From contig CAMHIS010000002.1 in the NCBI GenBank assembly GCA_946185285.1, forward strand, positions 18,537-82,536: DNA of 64,000 nucleotides. Direction: 5' to 3'. The translations under genes were made by a program, and so were the position numbers. The notes under the pieces were generated by a model. The model saw nothing but the letters and a program-made list of their open reading frames with translations, searched no databases and was not told where the DNA came from. Shown here piece by piece: positions 43,927-52,361 of this stretch (its first letter is position 1; every line of letters starts with the position of its first letter). Source of the DNA: an uncultured Prevotellaceae bacterium. GTDB taxonomy: Bacteria; Bacteroidota; Bacteroidia; Bacteroidales; Bacteroidaceae.

Positions 43927-45549
43927 ATGTCACAAGCAATTCAAAAGACCCTTCGCGACAGCGCCGCCATGCGCTGGACCGCCCTGCTGCTCCTGGCGCT
44001 GGCCATGTTCTGCAGCTACATCTTCATGGACATCCTCTCACCCATCAAGGACCTGATGCAGGAGACCCGAGGCTGGGACTCTACGGCCTTCGGCACGATG
44101 CAAGGCTCTGAGGTGTTTCTCAACGTGTTCGCATTCTTCCTCATCTTCGCCGGTATCATCCTCGACAAGATGGGCGTTCGCTTCACCGCCGTTCTCTCGG
44201 CTGCCGTCATGCTCATCGGTGCCATTATCAAGTGGTACGCCGTGAGCGAGTCGTTCATGGGCAGCGGACTGGAGACGTGGTTCACCAACAACCTGAACTA
44301 TATCCCACTGTTCGACGAGCTGGGTGTCAGCCCCTTCTATGAGGGCATGCCCGCTTCGGCCAAGTTTGCAGCCTGCGGCTTCATGATCTTCGGCTGCGGC
44401 TGCGAGATGGCTGGTATCACGGTGTCTCGCGGAATCGTGAAGTGGTTCAAGGGCCGCGAGATGGCACTGGCTATGGGCTCTGAAATGGCACTGGCCCGCC
44501 TCGGTGTCGCCACCTGCATGATTTTCTCGCCGTTCTTCGCCCGTCTCGGCGGTCAGGTCAGCGTCACCCGCTCGGTGGCCTTCGGCGTGGTACTCATGTG
44601 CATCGCCCTCATCATGACCATCGTCTACTTCGTCATGGATATGAAGCTCGACGCACAGACTGGCGAAGCCGAGGAGAAGGACGACCCGTTCAAGGTCAGC
44701 GATATCGGTAAGATTCTCAGCGACTCAGGCTTCTGGCTCGTCGCCCTGCTCTGCGTGCTCTACTATTCGGCCATCTTCCCCTTCCAGAAGTACGCCGTCA
44801 ACATGCTGCAGTGCAACCTGACACTCACGCCGCCCGCCGCCGACTCGTTCTGGGCACAGCCCGACGTCACCATCGTCCAGTATGTCATCATGCTCGTCGT
44901 GGCTGCCGCCGGCTTCGCCTCCAATTTCCAAAAACAGAGCGTTAAGAGGTTTTCCCTCTTAACCCTCAGCATAGTTGCCCTCGTTGTCTATTGCTACATG
45001 GGCTACATGCGCCAGTCGGCTGAGTCTATCTTTGCCGTGTTCCCGCTCCTGGCCGTGCTTATCACCCCGATTCTGGGCAGCTACCTTGACCACAACGGCA
45101 AGGCCGCCTCGATGCTCGTTCTCGGCTCGCTACTGCTTATCGCCTGCCACCTGACGTTCGCCTTCGTCCTGCCGATGTTCAAGGGCAGTGCAGTGGGCGG
45201 CATCATCGTTGCCTACGCCACTATCCTGGTGCTCGGAGCGTCGTTCTCGCTCGTCCCAGCAGCACTGTGGCCCTCCGTGCCCAAGCTCGTCGATGCAAAG
45301 GTCATCGGCTCGGCCTACGCCCTCATCTTCTGGATTCAGAACATCGGTCTGTGGCTCTTTCCCCTACTCATCGGCAAGGTGCTCGACGCCACCAACCCAG
45401 GCGTGACCGACCCCACGCAGTTTGACTATACCGCCCCGCTCGTGATGCTGGCCTGCCTTGGCGTGGCCGCCCTCCTGCTGGGTCTCGTGCTGAAGGTCGT
45501 CGACAAGAAGAAAGGCATCGGTCTGGAACTTCCCAATATTACGGAGTAA
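43927..45549 (+). CDS. MFS transporter
   Basis: The 540-residue protein has 12 or more predicted membrane helices, including ALLLLALAMFCSYIFMDIL near the N-terminus and MLACLGVAALLLGLVLKV at the C-terminus. An MFS loop motif FKGREMALAMG follows the fourth or fifth helix, and a charged cytoplasmic loop (about 240-262) divides the halves. Substrate is unknown. The neighbouring S9 peptidase suggests di- or tripeptides. ATG 43927 is chosen over TTG 43918, which lies inside the AATT repeat. Confidence 0.88.
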   Translation: MSQAIQKTLRDSAAMRWTALLLLALAMFCSYIFMDILSPIKDLMQETRGWDSTAFGTMQGSEVFLNVFAFFLIFAGIILDKMGVRFTAVLSAAVMLIGAIIKWYAVSESFMGSGLETWFTNNLNYIPLFDELGVSPFYEGMPASAKFAACGFMIFGCGCEMAGITVSRGIVKWFKGREMALAMGSEMALARLGVATCMIFSPFFARLGGQVSVTRSVAFGVVLMCIALIMTIVYFVMDMKLDAQTGEAEEKDDPFKVSDIGKILSDSGFWLVALLCVLYYSAIFPFQKYAVNMLQCNLTLTPPAADSFWAQPDVTIVQYVIMLVVAAAGFASNFQKQSVKRFSLLTLSIVALVVYCYMGYMRQSAESIFAVFPLLAVLITPILGSYLDHNGKAASMLVLGSLLLIACHLTFAFVLPMFKGSAVGGIIVAYATILVLGASFSLVPAALWPSVPKLVDAKVIGSAYALIFWIQNIGLWLFPLLIGKVLDATNPGVTDPTQFDYTAPLVMLACLGVAALLLGLVLKVVDKKKGIGLELPNITE

Positions 45550-45555
45550 CCTTTT

Positions 45556-45641
45556 CTCCCCCCTGAGTTAGGGGGAGTTAGTGGGGGGTCTGAAGAGACG
45601 TTTGTTCAGACCTCCCCTAACCCCTTCTAACTCAGGAGGGG
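45556..45641. repeat. Long imperfect inverted repeat between the MFS and DUF1846 genes
   Basis: Arms of about 38 bp (45556-45594 and 45605-45641) share CTGAGTTAG / CTAACTCAG, GGTCTGAA / TTCAGACC and C- and G-tracts, around a 10-nt loop. It would form a strong hairpin in the operon mRNA or act as a terminator without a T tract. Confidence 0.75.
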
Positions 45642-45663
45642 AAATAAATACCACATAAATAGG

Positions 45664-47127
45664 ATGAAAACAGGATTCGACAACGAAAAATACCTGAAGA
45701 TTCAGTCGGAGCACATCAAGGAGCGCATCGCCCAGTTCGACGGCAAGCTCTACATGGAGCTTGGCGGCAAACTCTTCGACGACCACCACGCCTCGCGCGT
45801 GCTTCCCGGCTTCAAGCCCGACTCCAAGCTGCGCATGCTGGGACAGCTGCGCGACTCGATTGAAATCATCATCGTCGTCAGTGCCGAGGACATTGAGAAG
45901 AACAAGATTCGTGCCGACCTCGGCATCACCTACGACGAGGACGTGCTGCGTCTGCGCGACGAGTTTATGAACCGCGACTTCATGGTGGGTTCGGTGGTCA
46001 TCACCCACTACGACGGCCAGCATGCTGCCGACCAGTTCCGTCACCGTCTGGAGCGCATGGGCATCAAGTCGTACATTCATTATCCCATCGACGGCTATCC
46101 CCACAACGTCGAGCTGATAGCCTCCGACGAAGGTTTTGGCAAGAACGACTACGTGGAGACCGAGCGGCCGCTGGTCATCGTCACCGCCCCAGGCCCTGGC
46201 AGCGGCAAGATGGCCACCTGTCTCTCGCAGCTCTACAACGAGAACAAGCGGGGCATCCGCGCCGGCTATGCCAAGTTCGAGACGTTCCCCGTCTGGAACC
46301 TCCCGCTGAAGCACCCCGTGAACATCGCCTACGAGGCCGCCACCGCCGACTTGAACGATGTCAACATGATCGACCCGTTCCATCTGGAGGCTTACGGCAA
46401 AACCGCCATCAACTATAACCGCGACATCGAGATTTTCCCCGTGCTCAACGCACTCTTCGAGGGCATCTACGGCGAAAACCCCTACAAGTCGCCTACCGAC
46501 ATGGGGGTCAACATGATAGGCTTCTGCATCTCGGACGACGAGGTGTGCTGCGAAGCGTCACGCAACGAGATTATCCGCCGCTTCTACGACGCCACCAACA
46601 AGCTGGCCGACGGTGCCGACAACGAAAACGAAATCAGCAAGATACGCATGCTCTTCAATCAGGCGAAAATTACCACGGCATTCCGCCGCACTACCACCGC
46701 CGCCTACGAGAAGAAGATTGAGAGTGGACACACCGCCGCTGCCATCGAACTGGAGGACGGCACCATCATCACCGCCAAGTCGTCGCCCCTGTTAGGCTGC
46801 AGCGCTGCCCTCCTGCTCAACGCCACCAAGCACCTGGCCGGCATCGACCACGAGGCGAAGCTCATTCCGCAGAGTCTCATTGAGCCTGTTCAAAAGACAA
46901 AGACCGAATATCTCGGTGCCAAGAACCCCCGACTGCACACCGATGAAGTGTTGGTTGCCCTGAGCGTACTCTCGCAGCACGACGAGAATTGCCGCCGGGC
47001 CTTAGAGCAGCTTCCCCGACTGCGCGACTGTCAGGTACATTCCACCGTCATGCTCTCTGAGGTCGACCGCAAAATCTTCAAGAAGTTAGGCTGCGGACTG
47101 ACCTGCGACCCGGTGAAGAAGAAATAG
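45664..47127 (+). CDS. DUF1846 family protein
   Basis: The 487-residue protein matches DUF1846, a conserved cytoplasmic family that has a crystal structure but no settled function. Recognisable parts are FDNEKYLKIQSEHIKERI at the N-terminus, ADLGITYDEDVLRLRDEF, a possible nucleotide loop TAPGPGSGKMATC (about 176-188) and NAFY-free helical segments to FKKLGCGLTCDPV. There is no signal peptide. It is separated from the MFS gene by the long inverted repeat and followed by the SGNH hydrolase after 51 nt. Confidence 0.85.
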   Translation: MKTGFDNEKYLKIQSEHIKERIAQFDGKLYMELGGKLFDDHHASRVLPGFKPDSKLRMLGQLRDSIEIIIVVSAEDIEKNKIRADLGITYDEDVLRLRDEFMNRDFMVGSVVITHYDGQHAADQFRHRLERMGIKSYIHYPIDGYPHNVELIASDEGFGKNDYVETERPLVIVTAPGPGSGKMATCLSQLYNENKRGIRAGYAKFETFPVWNLPLKHPVNIAYEAATADLNDVNMIDPFHLEAYGKTAINYNRDIEIFPVLNALFEGIYGENPYKSPTDMGVNMIGFCISDDEVCCEASRNEIIRRFYDATNKLADGADNENEISKIRMLFNQAKITTAFRRTTTAAYEKKIESGHTAAAIELEDGTIITAKSSPLLGCSAALLLNATKHLAGIDHEAKLIPQSLIEPVQKTKTEYLGAKNPRLHTDEVLVALSVLSQHDENCRRALEQLPRLRDCQVHSTVMLSEVDRKIFKKLGCGLTCDPVKKK

Positions 47128-47178
47128 CTTCGCAACCGAGACAAAAGGAACAACGAAGACAATAACTAAACTCGTAAA

Positions 47179-48408
47179 ATGAAAAGGACTGCTTTTGTGA
47201 TTGTCTGCATGCTCACGGTAGTCACGGCCCTGGCCGGCGGCCACTGGGTAGGTACGTGGGGCACGGCTCCCCAACTCGTCGAGAACCATAACAACCCGCC
47301 GTCGCCTGGTCTTGGCAACAACTCGCTGCGGCAGATTGTCCAGGTATCAATCGGTGGTAAAAAAGTGCGTCTGAAGCTCACCAATGAATTCAGCAAGGAG
47401 GCTACGGAAATCAAAGCCGTAGAGCTGGCCATCGCCAAGACTTCGGGCAGCAGCAGCGAGATTGACGAGTCGTCGACCGTAAGCCTGACGTTCGACGGAA
47501 AACCCGGCATCGCCATTCCAGCAGGCTCCCAGGTGATTTCAGACCCAGTAAACTTCAAGATGGGGTCCCGCGAGAGCGTGGCCATTACCATCCATTACGG
47601 TGAAGCCTCGTCGACCAGCGTCAGCGGCCATCCTGGCTCGCGCACGACCTCCTATCTGAAAGCGGGCAACACCACCGACTTCAGCGAAGCCGTCAGGACT
47701 GACCATTGGTACAACATCCTGGCCTTAGAGGTAGAAGCTCCTAAGAAAGCGGGGGCCGTGGCCATCCTTGGCAACTCCATCACCGACGGACGCGGTTCCA
47801 CCACCAATCAGCAAAACCGCTGGGCCGACGTGCTCTCACGCCGACTGCTGGCTAATAAGGCGACCCGACTGGTGGGCGTACTCAACATGGGCATCGGCGG
47901 CAACTGCGTGCTTCGCGGAGGCTTGGGGCCCGCTGGCGTGAACCGCTACCAGCGTGACCTGTTAGGACAGGAGGGGGTAAAGTGGATTATCCTTTTCGAG
48001 GCAGTCAACGACCTGGGCTATTCACGTAACGGCGTACAGACGGCTGAGCGCATCATCGACGTCTACAAGCAGATTATCCGTGAGGCCCACCAAAAAGGCA
48101 TCTACGTCTTCGGAGGAACCATCACCCCGTTCAAGGGCAACAACTACTACTCTGCCGACCACGAGAGCGGCCGCAACAAGCTGAACGATTGGATACGCAC
48201 CACCAAGATGCTCGACGGCGTAATTGACTTCGACCGAGCCGTTCGTGACCCGCAAGACACAGCCGCCATGCAGCAGCTGTTCCTCTTCGAGAACGACTGG
48301 CTCCACTTGAATGCCAAAGGCTACGAGACGATGGGCAACTGCATCGACTTGAACCTCTTCACCAAGACTGGCCCGTTAGCTGACGACGGCGAAGAGGAAA
48401 AGCCCTGA
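47179..48408 (+). CDS. Secreted SGNH/GDSL hydrolase
   Basis: The 409-residue protein has a signal peptide (1-19, ending ALAGG). Its SGNH catalytic set is S200 in LGNSITDG, a Gly in MGIGGN, an Asn in EAVNDLGYS and D373-x-x-H376 in DWLHLN. An N-terminal beta domain (about 20-190) precedes the hydrolase. Such enzymes remove acyl or acetyl groups from lipids or glycans; the substrate is not evident. It is the last gene of the rightward block and converges on miaA copy 2. Confidence 0.9.
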   Translation: MKRTAFVIVCMLTVVTALAGGHWVGTWGTAPQLVENHNNPPSPGLGNNSLRQIVQVSIGGKKVRLKLTNEFSKEATEIKAVELAIAKTSGSSSEIDESSTVSLTFDGKPGIAIPAGSQVISDPVNFKMGSRESVAITIHYGEASSTSVSGHPGSRTTSYLKAGNTTDFSEAVRTDHWYNILALEVEAPKKAGAVAILGNSITDGRGSTTNQQNRWADVLSRRLLANKATRLVGVLNMGIGGNCVLRGGLGPAGVNRYQRDLLGQEGVKWIILFEAVNDLGYSRNGVQTAERIIDVYKQIIREAHQKGIYVFGGTITPFKGNNYYSADHESGRNKLNDWIRTTKMLDGVIDFDRAVRDPQDTAAMQQLFLFENDWLHLNAKGYETMGNCIDLNLFTKTGPLADDGEEEKP

Positions 48409-48423
48409 TTCAAGTTTCGCATT

Positions 48424-49368
48424 TTAGGAGTTATCAGGAGTTATCAGGTCTTTGACCTGTGATCTCATTTGCAGAATACTCTGGATTTTCTCTTCCATCG
48501 GAAGAGTGGCGTCAATCCAGTGGATGGTAAAGCCGCGGCGCTCCATGCCACGAAACCACGTCATCTGACGCTTTGCAAACTGATGAATGGCTATTTCAAG
48601 GCGCTGGAACATCTCGTCATAGGTCAACTTGCCTATGAGGTACTCCGTGACATATTTATACTCCAAGCCATAATAGATAAGGTTGTCGGCGGGAATGCCG
48701 CTGTCGAGCAGACTACGTACCTCGTCGACCATACCCTCATCGAGTCGGGCTTTCAGGCGACGGGTGATTTTCTGGCGGCGCAGTTCGCGGTCGATGCATA
48801 CACCGATGATAAGTGAGTCTATGGGTGGAACGGACGTACGGGGATACGGGGTTTTGAGATTTGCCTCCTCAATCTCAATGGCGCGGATGGCTCGCTGTGC
48901 CGTGTCTACGTCCGTGGTGTTATGCATGTTGGAGCCATTCTTCGCCTTCAGTTCGTTAAGCATCTGTGTCAGTTCGTCGAGTGACTTACCCTCCAAGCGC
49001 TGGCGCAGTTCGGGATTCTGGGGAACATACGACAGCTGGTAGCCCTTCAGCACGGCCTCGATGTACAGGCCGGTGCCGCCACACAGTATAGGCACAGCGC
49101 CACGACCTACGATGTCGGTATACGCGGAATAGAAGTCCTGCTGATACTGGAAGAGGTTGTACTTCGTGCCTGGCTCACTGATATCAATCAGATGATAGGG
49201 CACACCACCATAGTCGGCCAGGTCCTTGCCCGTCCCGATATCCATGCGCCGGTACACCTGACGGGAGTCTGCCGAGATAATCTCGCCCCCGACAACAACA
49301 GCAAGGCCTGCGGCCAACGGTGTCTTTCCGCTGGCCGTAGGTCCTAATATGGTTATCATCTTCTGCAT
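48424..49368 (-). CDS. miaA: tRNA dimethylallyltransferase MiaA (copy 2)
   Basis: The 314-residue protein has the P-loop LGPTASGKT (8-16), ISADSRQVYRRMDIGTGK and the C-terminal KRQMTWFRGMERR signature. It differs clearly from copy 1 at 6464-7357 (GTGKDLADYGGVPYHLID in place of the shorter equivalent). Two MiaA paralogues are usual in Bacteroidetes. It lies 9 nt after the histidine-kinase-like gene and probably shares its transcript. ATG 49368 and ATG 49359 are both possible starts. Confidence 0.92.
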   Translation of the reverse strand: MQKMITILGPTASGKTPLAAGLAVVVGGEIISADSRQVYRRMDIGTGKDLADYGGVPYHLIDISEPGTKYNLFQYQQDFYSAYTDIVGRGAVPILCGGTGLYIEAVLKGYQLSYVPQNPELRQRLEGKSLDELTQMLNELKAKNGSNMHNTTDVDTAQRAIRAIEIEEANLKTPYPRTSVPPIDSLIIGVCIDRELRRQKITRRLKARLDEGMVDEVRSLLDSGIPADNLIYYGLEYKYVTEYLIGKLTYDEMFQRLEIAIHQFAKRQMTWFRGMERRGFTIHWIDATLPMEEKIQSILQMRSQVKDLITPDNS

Positions 49369-49377
49369 ACGGTTGAC

Positions 49378-50886
49378 CTATGAGCGGAGGTCAAGCACAA
49401 AGCGTGTACCCTTGGAATAATTGGGGTCGATGTCGAGGTCGCCGTTCATCTTAAGTGCCATCTGCTTACAGATGGGCAGTCCGAGACCGTCGCCGGTAGT
49501 GAGGTCGCGGATTTCGAGGAAGGGCTTGAATACATCCTCACGCTTCTCCTCCGGGATGCCCTGACCTGTGTCGGACACCAAGAACTGGAATGCATGTGGA
49601 CCGCGCTTCTTGAAATCGAGGGTGATGGTACCACCCTGCGGCGTATATTCGGCGGCGTTCTCCAAGAGGTGAAGCAGGATATGCGATACGTACTCCTTGT
49701 TAATGCTGGCGCTCATATTGGGTGCGTTGACCGACAGGTTGACACCGCTCTTGGCCTTGCCGCGAATCTTGTCCATCAGTCCCTCACAGAACTTGGGTAT
49801 CTGGACGTCGGCAAACTCCACTGCCGAAGCGTCGGAATTCTCAAGCTCCGACAGCGTCTGTATGTGACTGGAGAAGTCCTGCAGCGCCTTCACCTCAGGG
49901 GTGCGGCTGTCGAGCTTCTGCAACGTGGGTTCCAACTGCGCGGAGATATTGCTGATGAACTTGGCCTTCAGGGCGTTGCTCTCGTTGAGCAGGCGGATGG
50001 TCTTCTTCTGTTTGCGGCTGAGCATGATGAAGCGCATCAGCATGAGACCGCCGAAGATGAGCACACCGGCCAGAGCGGCTGCCAGGATGGAGAGACCGAT
50101 GATGATAACCTTGCGGGTGGTCAGCGAACTGTCTTTCTCGGCGAGCGAAGCCTCGTTGTCGGCAATCTGCTTCTTCAGGGCGTTGGTCACGTCGGCCAGC
50201 TTCAGGGCGTTCACTGAATCCTTCCAGGCGATATAGTTGCTGTACGACTGTGCCACCATATTGGCATTGCCCGACTTACGCCCGTTTGCTATCAGCGTCT
50301 GATACACCTCATCTACCTTGTCGTAAGCCTTCTCACTGGTCAGCTTATCAGCCATCTCCTTGAAGACGGCATTTCCCTGGGCGTTCAGTCCGAAGCTGTA
50401 GTAGTAGATGGCCTTGTTGTAAAGCAGGTCGTTCTTTACGCTCTCGTCGCCGGAACGGTTAGCCAGCGTTTCCATCTTGCCCAACTGTTCCTTGACACTC
50501 TCAGACTTCTTCAACTTGAGATACATCTGAAAGCGCTCCTTCGTAGTCTGGTAGTACAGTCCGGCCTTGGCAGCATCAGACAGCTTACGGTCGGCTTGCA
50601 CAACCTGCTCGGCATGTCTCAGAAGTTCGAAAGCCTCCTTGTAATAGTTCTCCTTGTAATAGAGGGCCGTCGCCTTGACAGCACACTCCACGCCTTGCTG
50701 CGCCTGTCCCTTATTGGCATAGTCGTTGAAGGCATGGATAAACAATGAACGGGCGGAGGCGATGTGTTGTCTCGGGTCAACAGCCTCGGCACGTTTCTGC
50801 AAGTCGCTCTTCTCCACTTCCTGAGCACTGGCCAGGGTGCAGCAGAGAAGCAAACTCATAAATAGTGGAAATACCTTTTTTCTCAT
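49378..50886 (-). CDS. Histidine-kinase-like membrane protein lacking the phospho-acceptor His
   Basis: The 502-residue protein has a signal peptide (1-21) and a periplasmic TPR-like helical domain (about 25-225). A coiled coil, one membrane helix (259-285), a dimerisation helix pair and a C-terminal HATPase domain follow. ATP-binding boxes are present: HILLHLLENAAEY (N), DTGQGIPEE (G1) and GDGLGLPICKQMA (G2). In the H-box the usual SHELRTPL reads SAQLEPTL (315-322), so the histidine is absent. It may be a pseudokinase, a kinase partner or an ATPase-type sensor. No response regulator is adjacent; miaA copy 2 follows. Confidence 0.85.
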   Translation of the reverse strand: MRKKVFPLFMSLLLCCTLASAQEVEKSDLQKRAEAVDPRQHIASARSLFIHAFNDYANKGQAQQGVECAVKATALYYKENYYKEAFELLRHAEQVVQADRKLSDAAKAGLYYQTTKERFQMYLKLKKSESVKEQLGKMETLANRSGDESVKNDLLYNKAIYYYSFGLNAQGNAVFKEMADKLTSEKAYDKVDEVYQTLIANGRKSGNANMVAQSYSNYIAWKDSVNALKLADVTNALKKQIADNEASLAEKDSSLTTRKVIIIGLSILAAALAGVLIFGGLMLMRFIMLSRKQKKTIRLLNESNALKAKFISNISAQLEPTLQKLDSRTPEVKALQDFSSHIQTLSELENSDASAVEFADVQIPKFCEGLMDKIRGKAKSGVNLSVNAPNMSASINKEYVSHILLHLLENAAEYTPQGGTITLDFKKRGPHAFQFLVSDTGQGIPEEKREDVFKPFLEIRDLTTGDGLGLPICKQMALKMNGDLDIDPNYSKGTRFVLDLRS

Positions 50887-50914
50887 AACAATACTATTAA
50901 AACAATTTGCGCTG

Positions 50915-50922
50915 CAAAATTA
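50915..50922 (-). promoter_or_regulatory. -7 promoter box for the kinase-like gene
   Basis: Minus-strand TAATTTTG (TAnnTTTG), with TTGG 19 nt upstream (50942-50945) as -33. It lies 28 nt before the ATG at 50886. Confidence 0.6.
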
Positions 50923-51040
50923 AACAATAATTTATTTATTTCCAAGTATTTTGGCAATAATTAAAATTGACTTACATCAAGAATAACGAATATTTGGCCA
51001 AAAAAGCCTAAAAATCAGCCAGTTGTAAAAGAAGAAGAAG

Positions 51041-51048
51041 TAACTTTG
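51041..51048 (+). promoter_or_regulatory. -7 promoter box for the DUF2582 gene
   Basis: TAACTTTG (TAnnTTTG), about 60 nt before the ATG at 51109. The longer frame from 51046 overlaps it and is unlikely. Confidence 0.6.
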
Positions 51049-51108
51049 CACCAAGAAAACGAAGGAGAACAAACAAACTTCAATAAGAGTATTAATTTTT
51101 TAAGCATT

Positions 51109-51414
51109 ATGGCAGAAAAGAAAGTAACAACAAAGAAGGCTACTGAGACTAAGGCTACAGCAGCCAAGAAAACCGAAACCGTTAAGAAGACTGCAACAAA
51201 GGCAGCAAAGGCTACTCTGGCTGTGAACGCCGAGAACGCCGGTTTCAAGGCAGGAGATGTTTATCAGGCACTGGCAGCAGCAGAGAATGCTCTCACCGTG
51301 AAGGAGATTGCTAAGGCTGCAAAGATTACTGAAGAAGAAACTCTGCTCGGTCTTGGCTGGCTCTTCAAGGAGGGTAAGCTGGCTGCAGCTGACGATAAGG
51401 TTACATTGGCTTAA
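51109..51414 (+). CDS. Winged-helix DUF2582 protein with histone H1-like Lys/Ala tail
   Basis: The 101-residue protein has an N-terminal Lys/Ala/Thr-rich tail (1-38, with KKVTTKKATETKATAAKK) resembling the tails of histone H1-like bacterial proteins. A DUF2582 winged helix follows (about 43-101, GDVYQALAAAENALTVKEIA and GLGWLFKEGKL). It probably binds DNA non-specifically through the tail. ATG 51109 follows the promoter at 51041. A strong terminator follows at 51436, so it is likely expressed alone. Confidence 0.85.
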   Translation: MAEKKVTTKKATETKATAAKKTETVKKTATKAAKATLAVNAENAGFKAGDVYQALAAAENALTVKEIAKAAKITEEETLLGLGWLFKEGKLAAADDKVTLA

Positions 51415-51435
51415 TCAAGTTACAACCATACAAAG

Positions 51436-51473
51436 AAGGTCGGTAAGCACTGGGTTTGCCGACCTTTTTTTCT
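51436..51473 (+). terminator. Intrinsic terminator after the DUF2582 gene
   Basis: The stem AAGGTCGG / CCGACCTT (with further pairing inside) is followed by a run of T residues from 51465. Confidence 0.85.
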
Positions 51474-51484
51474 ATACAGCGGGA

Positions 51485-51781
51485 ATGTACGACAGGCAGA
51501 TATTACAGATACTCTACGACGTAGGCGACAATGGAATAGCCGTAAGGAAGCTGGCCATGCACGTCTACAACTTGAATTGCACGCTCTTTTCACAACCTGA
51601 CCTGCAGAAGCTCCACGCATACGTTCAGCAATACTTGCTGAAAAATATGAAGTCCGCACAGCCCCTCATTGAGCGCACCGACCGTAGAGGCTACTACCGC
51701 CTTAACACACGCGGCACCTCAGCCGTCCGTCAGTTTCTCCTCGATTCGATTGTACAAAATAGAGAAGAAACCGACGAATAA
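51485..51781 (+). CDS. Small winged-helix-like conserved protein
   Basis: The 98-residue product starts MYDRQILQILYDVGD and reads like a compact winged helix: three helices (ILQILYDV, VRKLAMHVYNL, QKLHAYVQQYLL) then a wing-like RTDRRGYYRLNT hairpin. I do not recognise the family. It has no clear promoter of its own and begins 12 nt after the terminator of the DUF2582 gene, so it may depend on read-through. ATG 51485 is chosen because the longer frame from 51308 runs through the DUF2582 gene and terminator. Confidence 0.65.
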   Translation: MYDRQILQILYDVGDNGIAVRKLAMHVYNLNCTLFSQPDLQKLHAYVQQYLLKNMKSAQPLIERTDRRGYYRLNTRGTSAVRQFLLDSIVQNREETDE

Positions 51782-51851
51782 AAAGCACGTAAACCTTTGT
51801 ATAAATCAATTGCGATTCTTGCCAAGTATACGCCGTTGGCTGCATTGCTTA

Positions 51852-52251
51852 AACCCCAATCGGTCATTAGAAGTCTTTGGCACGGATAAACACTGTTCAA
51901 CACGGTTTTTATCCGTCAATCCGTCACCTGCGCCCTATCTGCCCCATGCTGAGCGTGTTACGTGGTGACGGATGATGGTGACGGGTGACGGATGACTATA
52001 TGCTCCGACGGCTGTAATGATTCACGTGCGGTGAATCATCGTTCACCGCACGTGAACATTTGGCACAGAGGTTTGGCGCAGGGGAATGCGACGTGCATCC
52101 GTCATCCGTCACTATTATCCGTTACCACGTATCCACCTGATTGTCTGTTGTTTGCGCGGATGTGACGGATGTGACGGATTTAGAATTCTCTTATTTGTGA
52201 GATTGACGGCAGATTTGGAGCTCTCTCGAGCCTAAAGACCGGGTTTGGGTT
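51852..52251 (+). repeat. MITE-like structured repeat, copy C (most complete)
   Basis: It lies between convergent genes, like copies A and B. Terminal inverted repeats are 51852-51871 (CCCCAATCGGTCATTAGA) and 52231-52251 (CCTAAAGACCGGGTTTGGG). Inner arms are 51959-51994 and 52096-52131, with four mismatches, all G-T. The central perfect 15-bp hairpin is 52021-52035/52042-52056, with loop TCATCG. It begins an 816-bp gene-free stretch (51782-52597) filled by three repeat families and a terminator. Confidence 0.9.
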
Positions 52252-52268
52252 AAACAAGTCGCGCACTC

Positions 52269-52338
52269 GCTCGCCTTTACCCGCCGGGTAGAGCCGCGCT
52301 ACCCGGCGGGTAAAGGCGAGCTACACGGCGGGTAGCGC
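52269..52338. repeat. TACCCGGCGGGTA palindromes (locus 2), perfect 23-bp inverted repeat
   Basis: Arms 52269-52291 and 52299-52321 are perfectly complementary over 23 bp with a 7-nt loop. A third variant unit (TACACGGCGGGTA) follows at 52322-52338. The core word is the same as at 13754-13817. Confidence 0.85.
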
Positions 52339-52361
52339 AGAACGGGAAAAACGACGGAAAA

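Noticed and set aside
6464..49368. The two miaA genes as a recent duplication
   Set aside because: Their sequences differ widely, and paired MiaA paralogues are standard in Bacteroidetes, so they are old paralogues.
51852..52251. The repeats as a CRISPR array
   Set aside because: The TGACGGAT words are arranged as inverted pairs, not as direct repeats with even spacers, and no cas gene is nearby.
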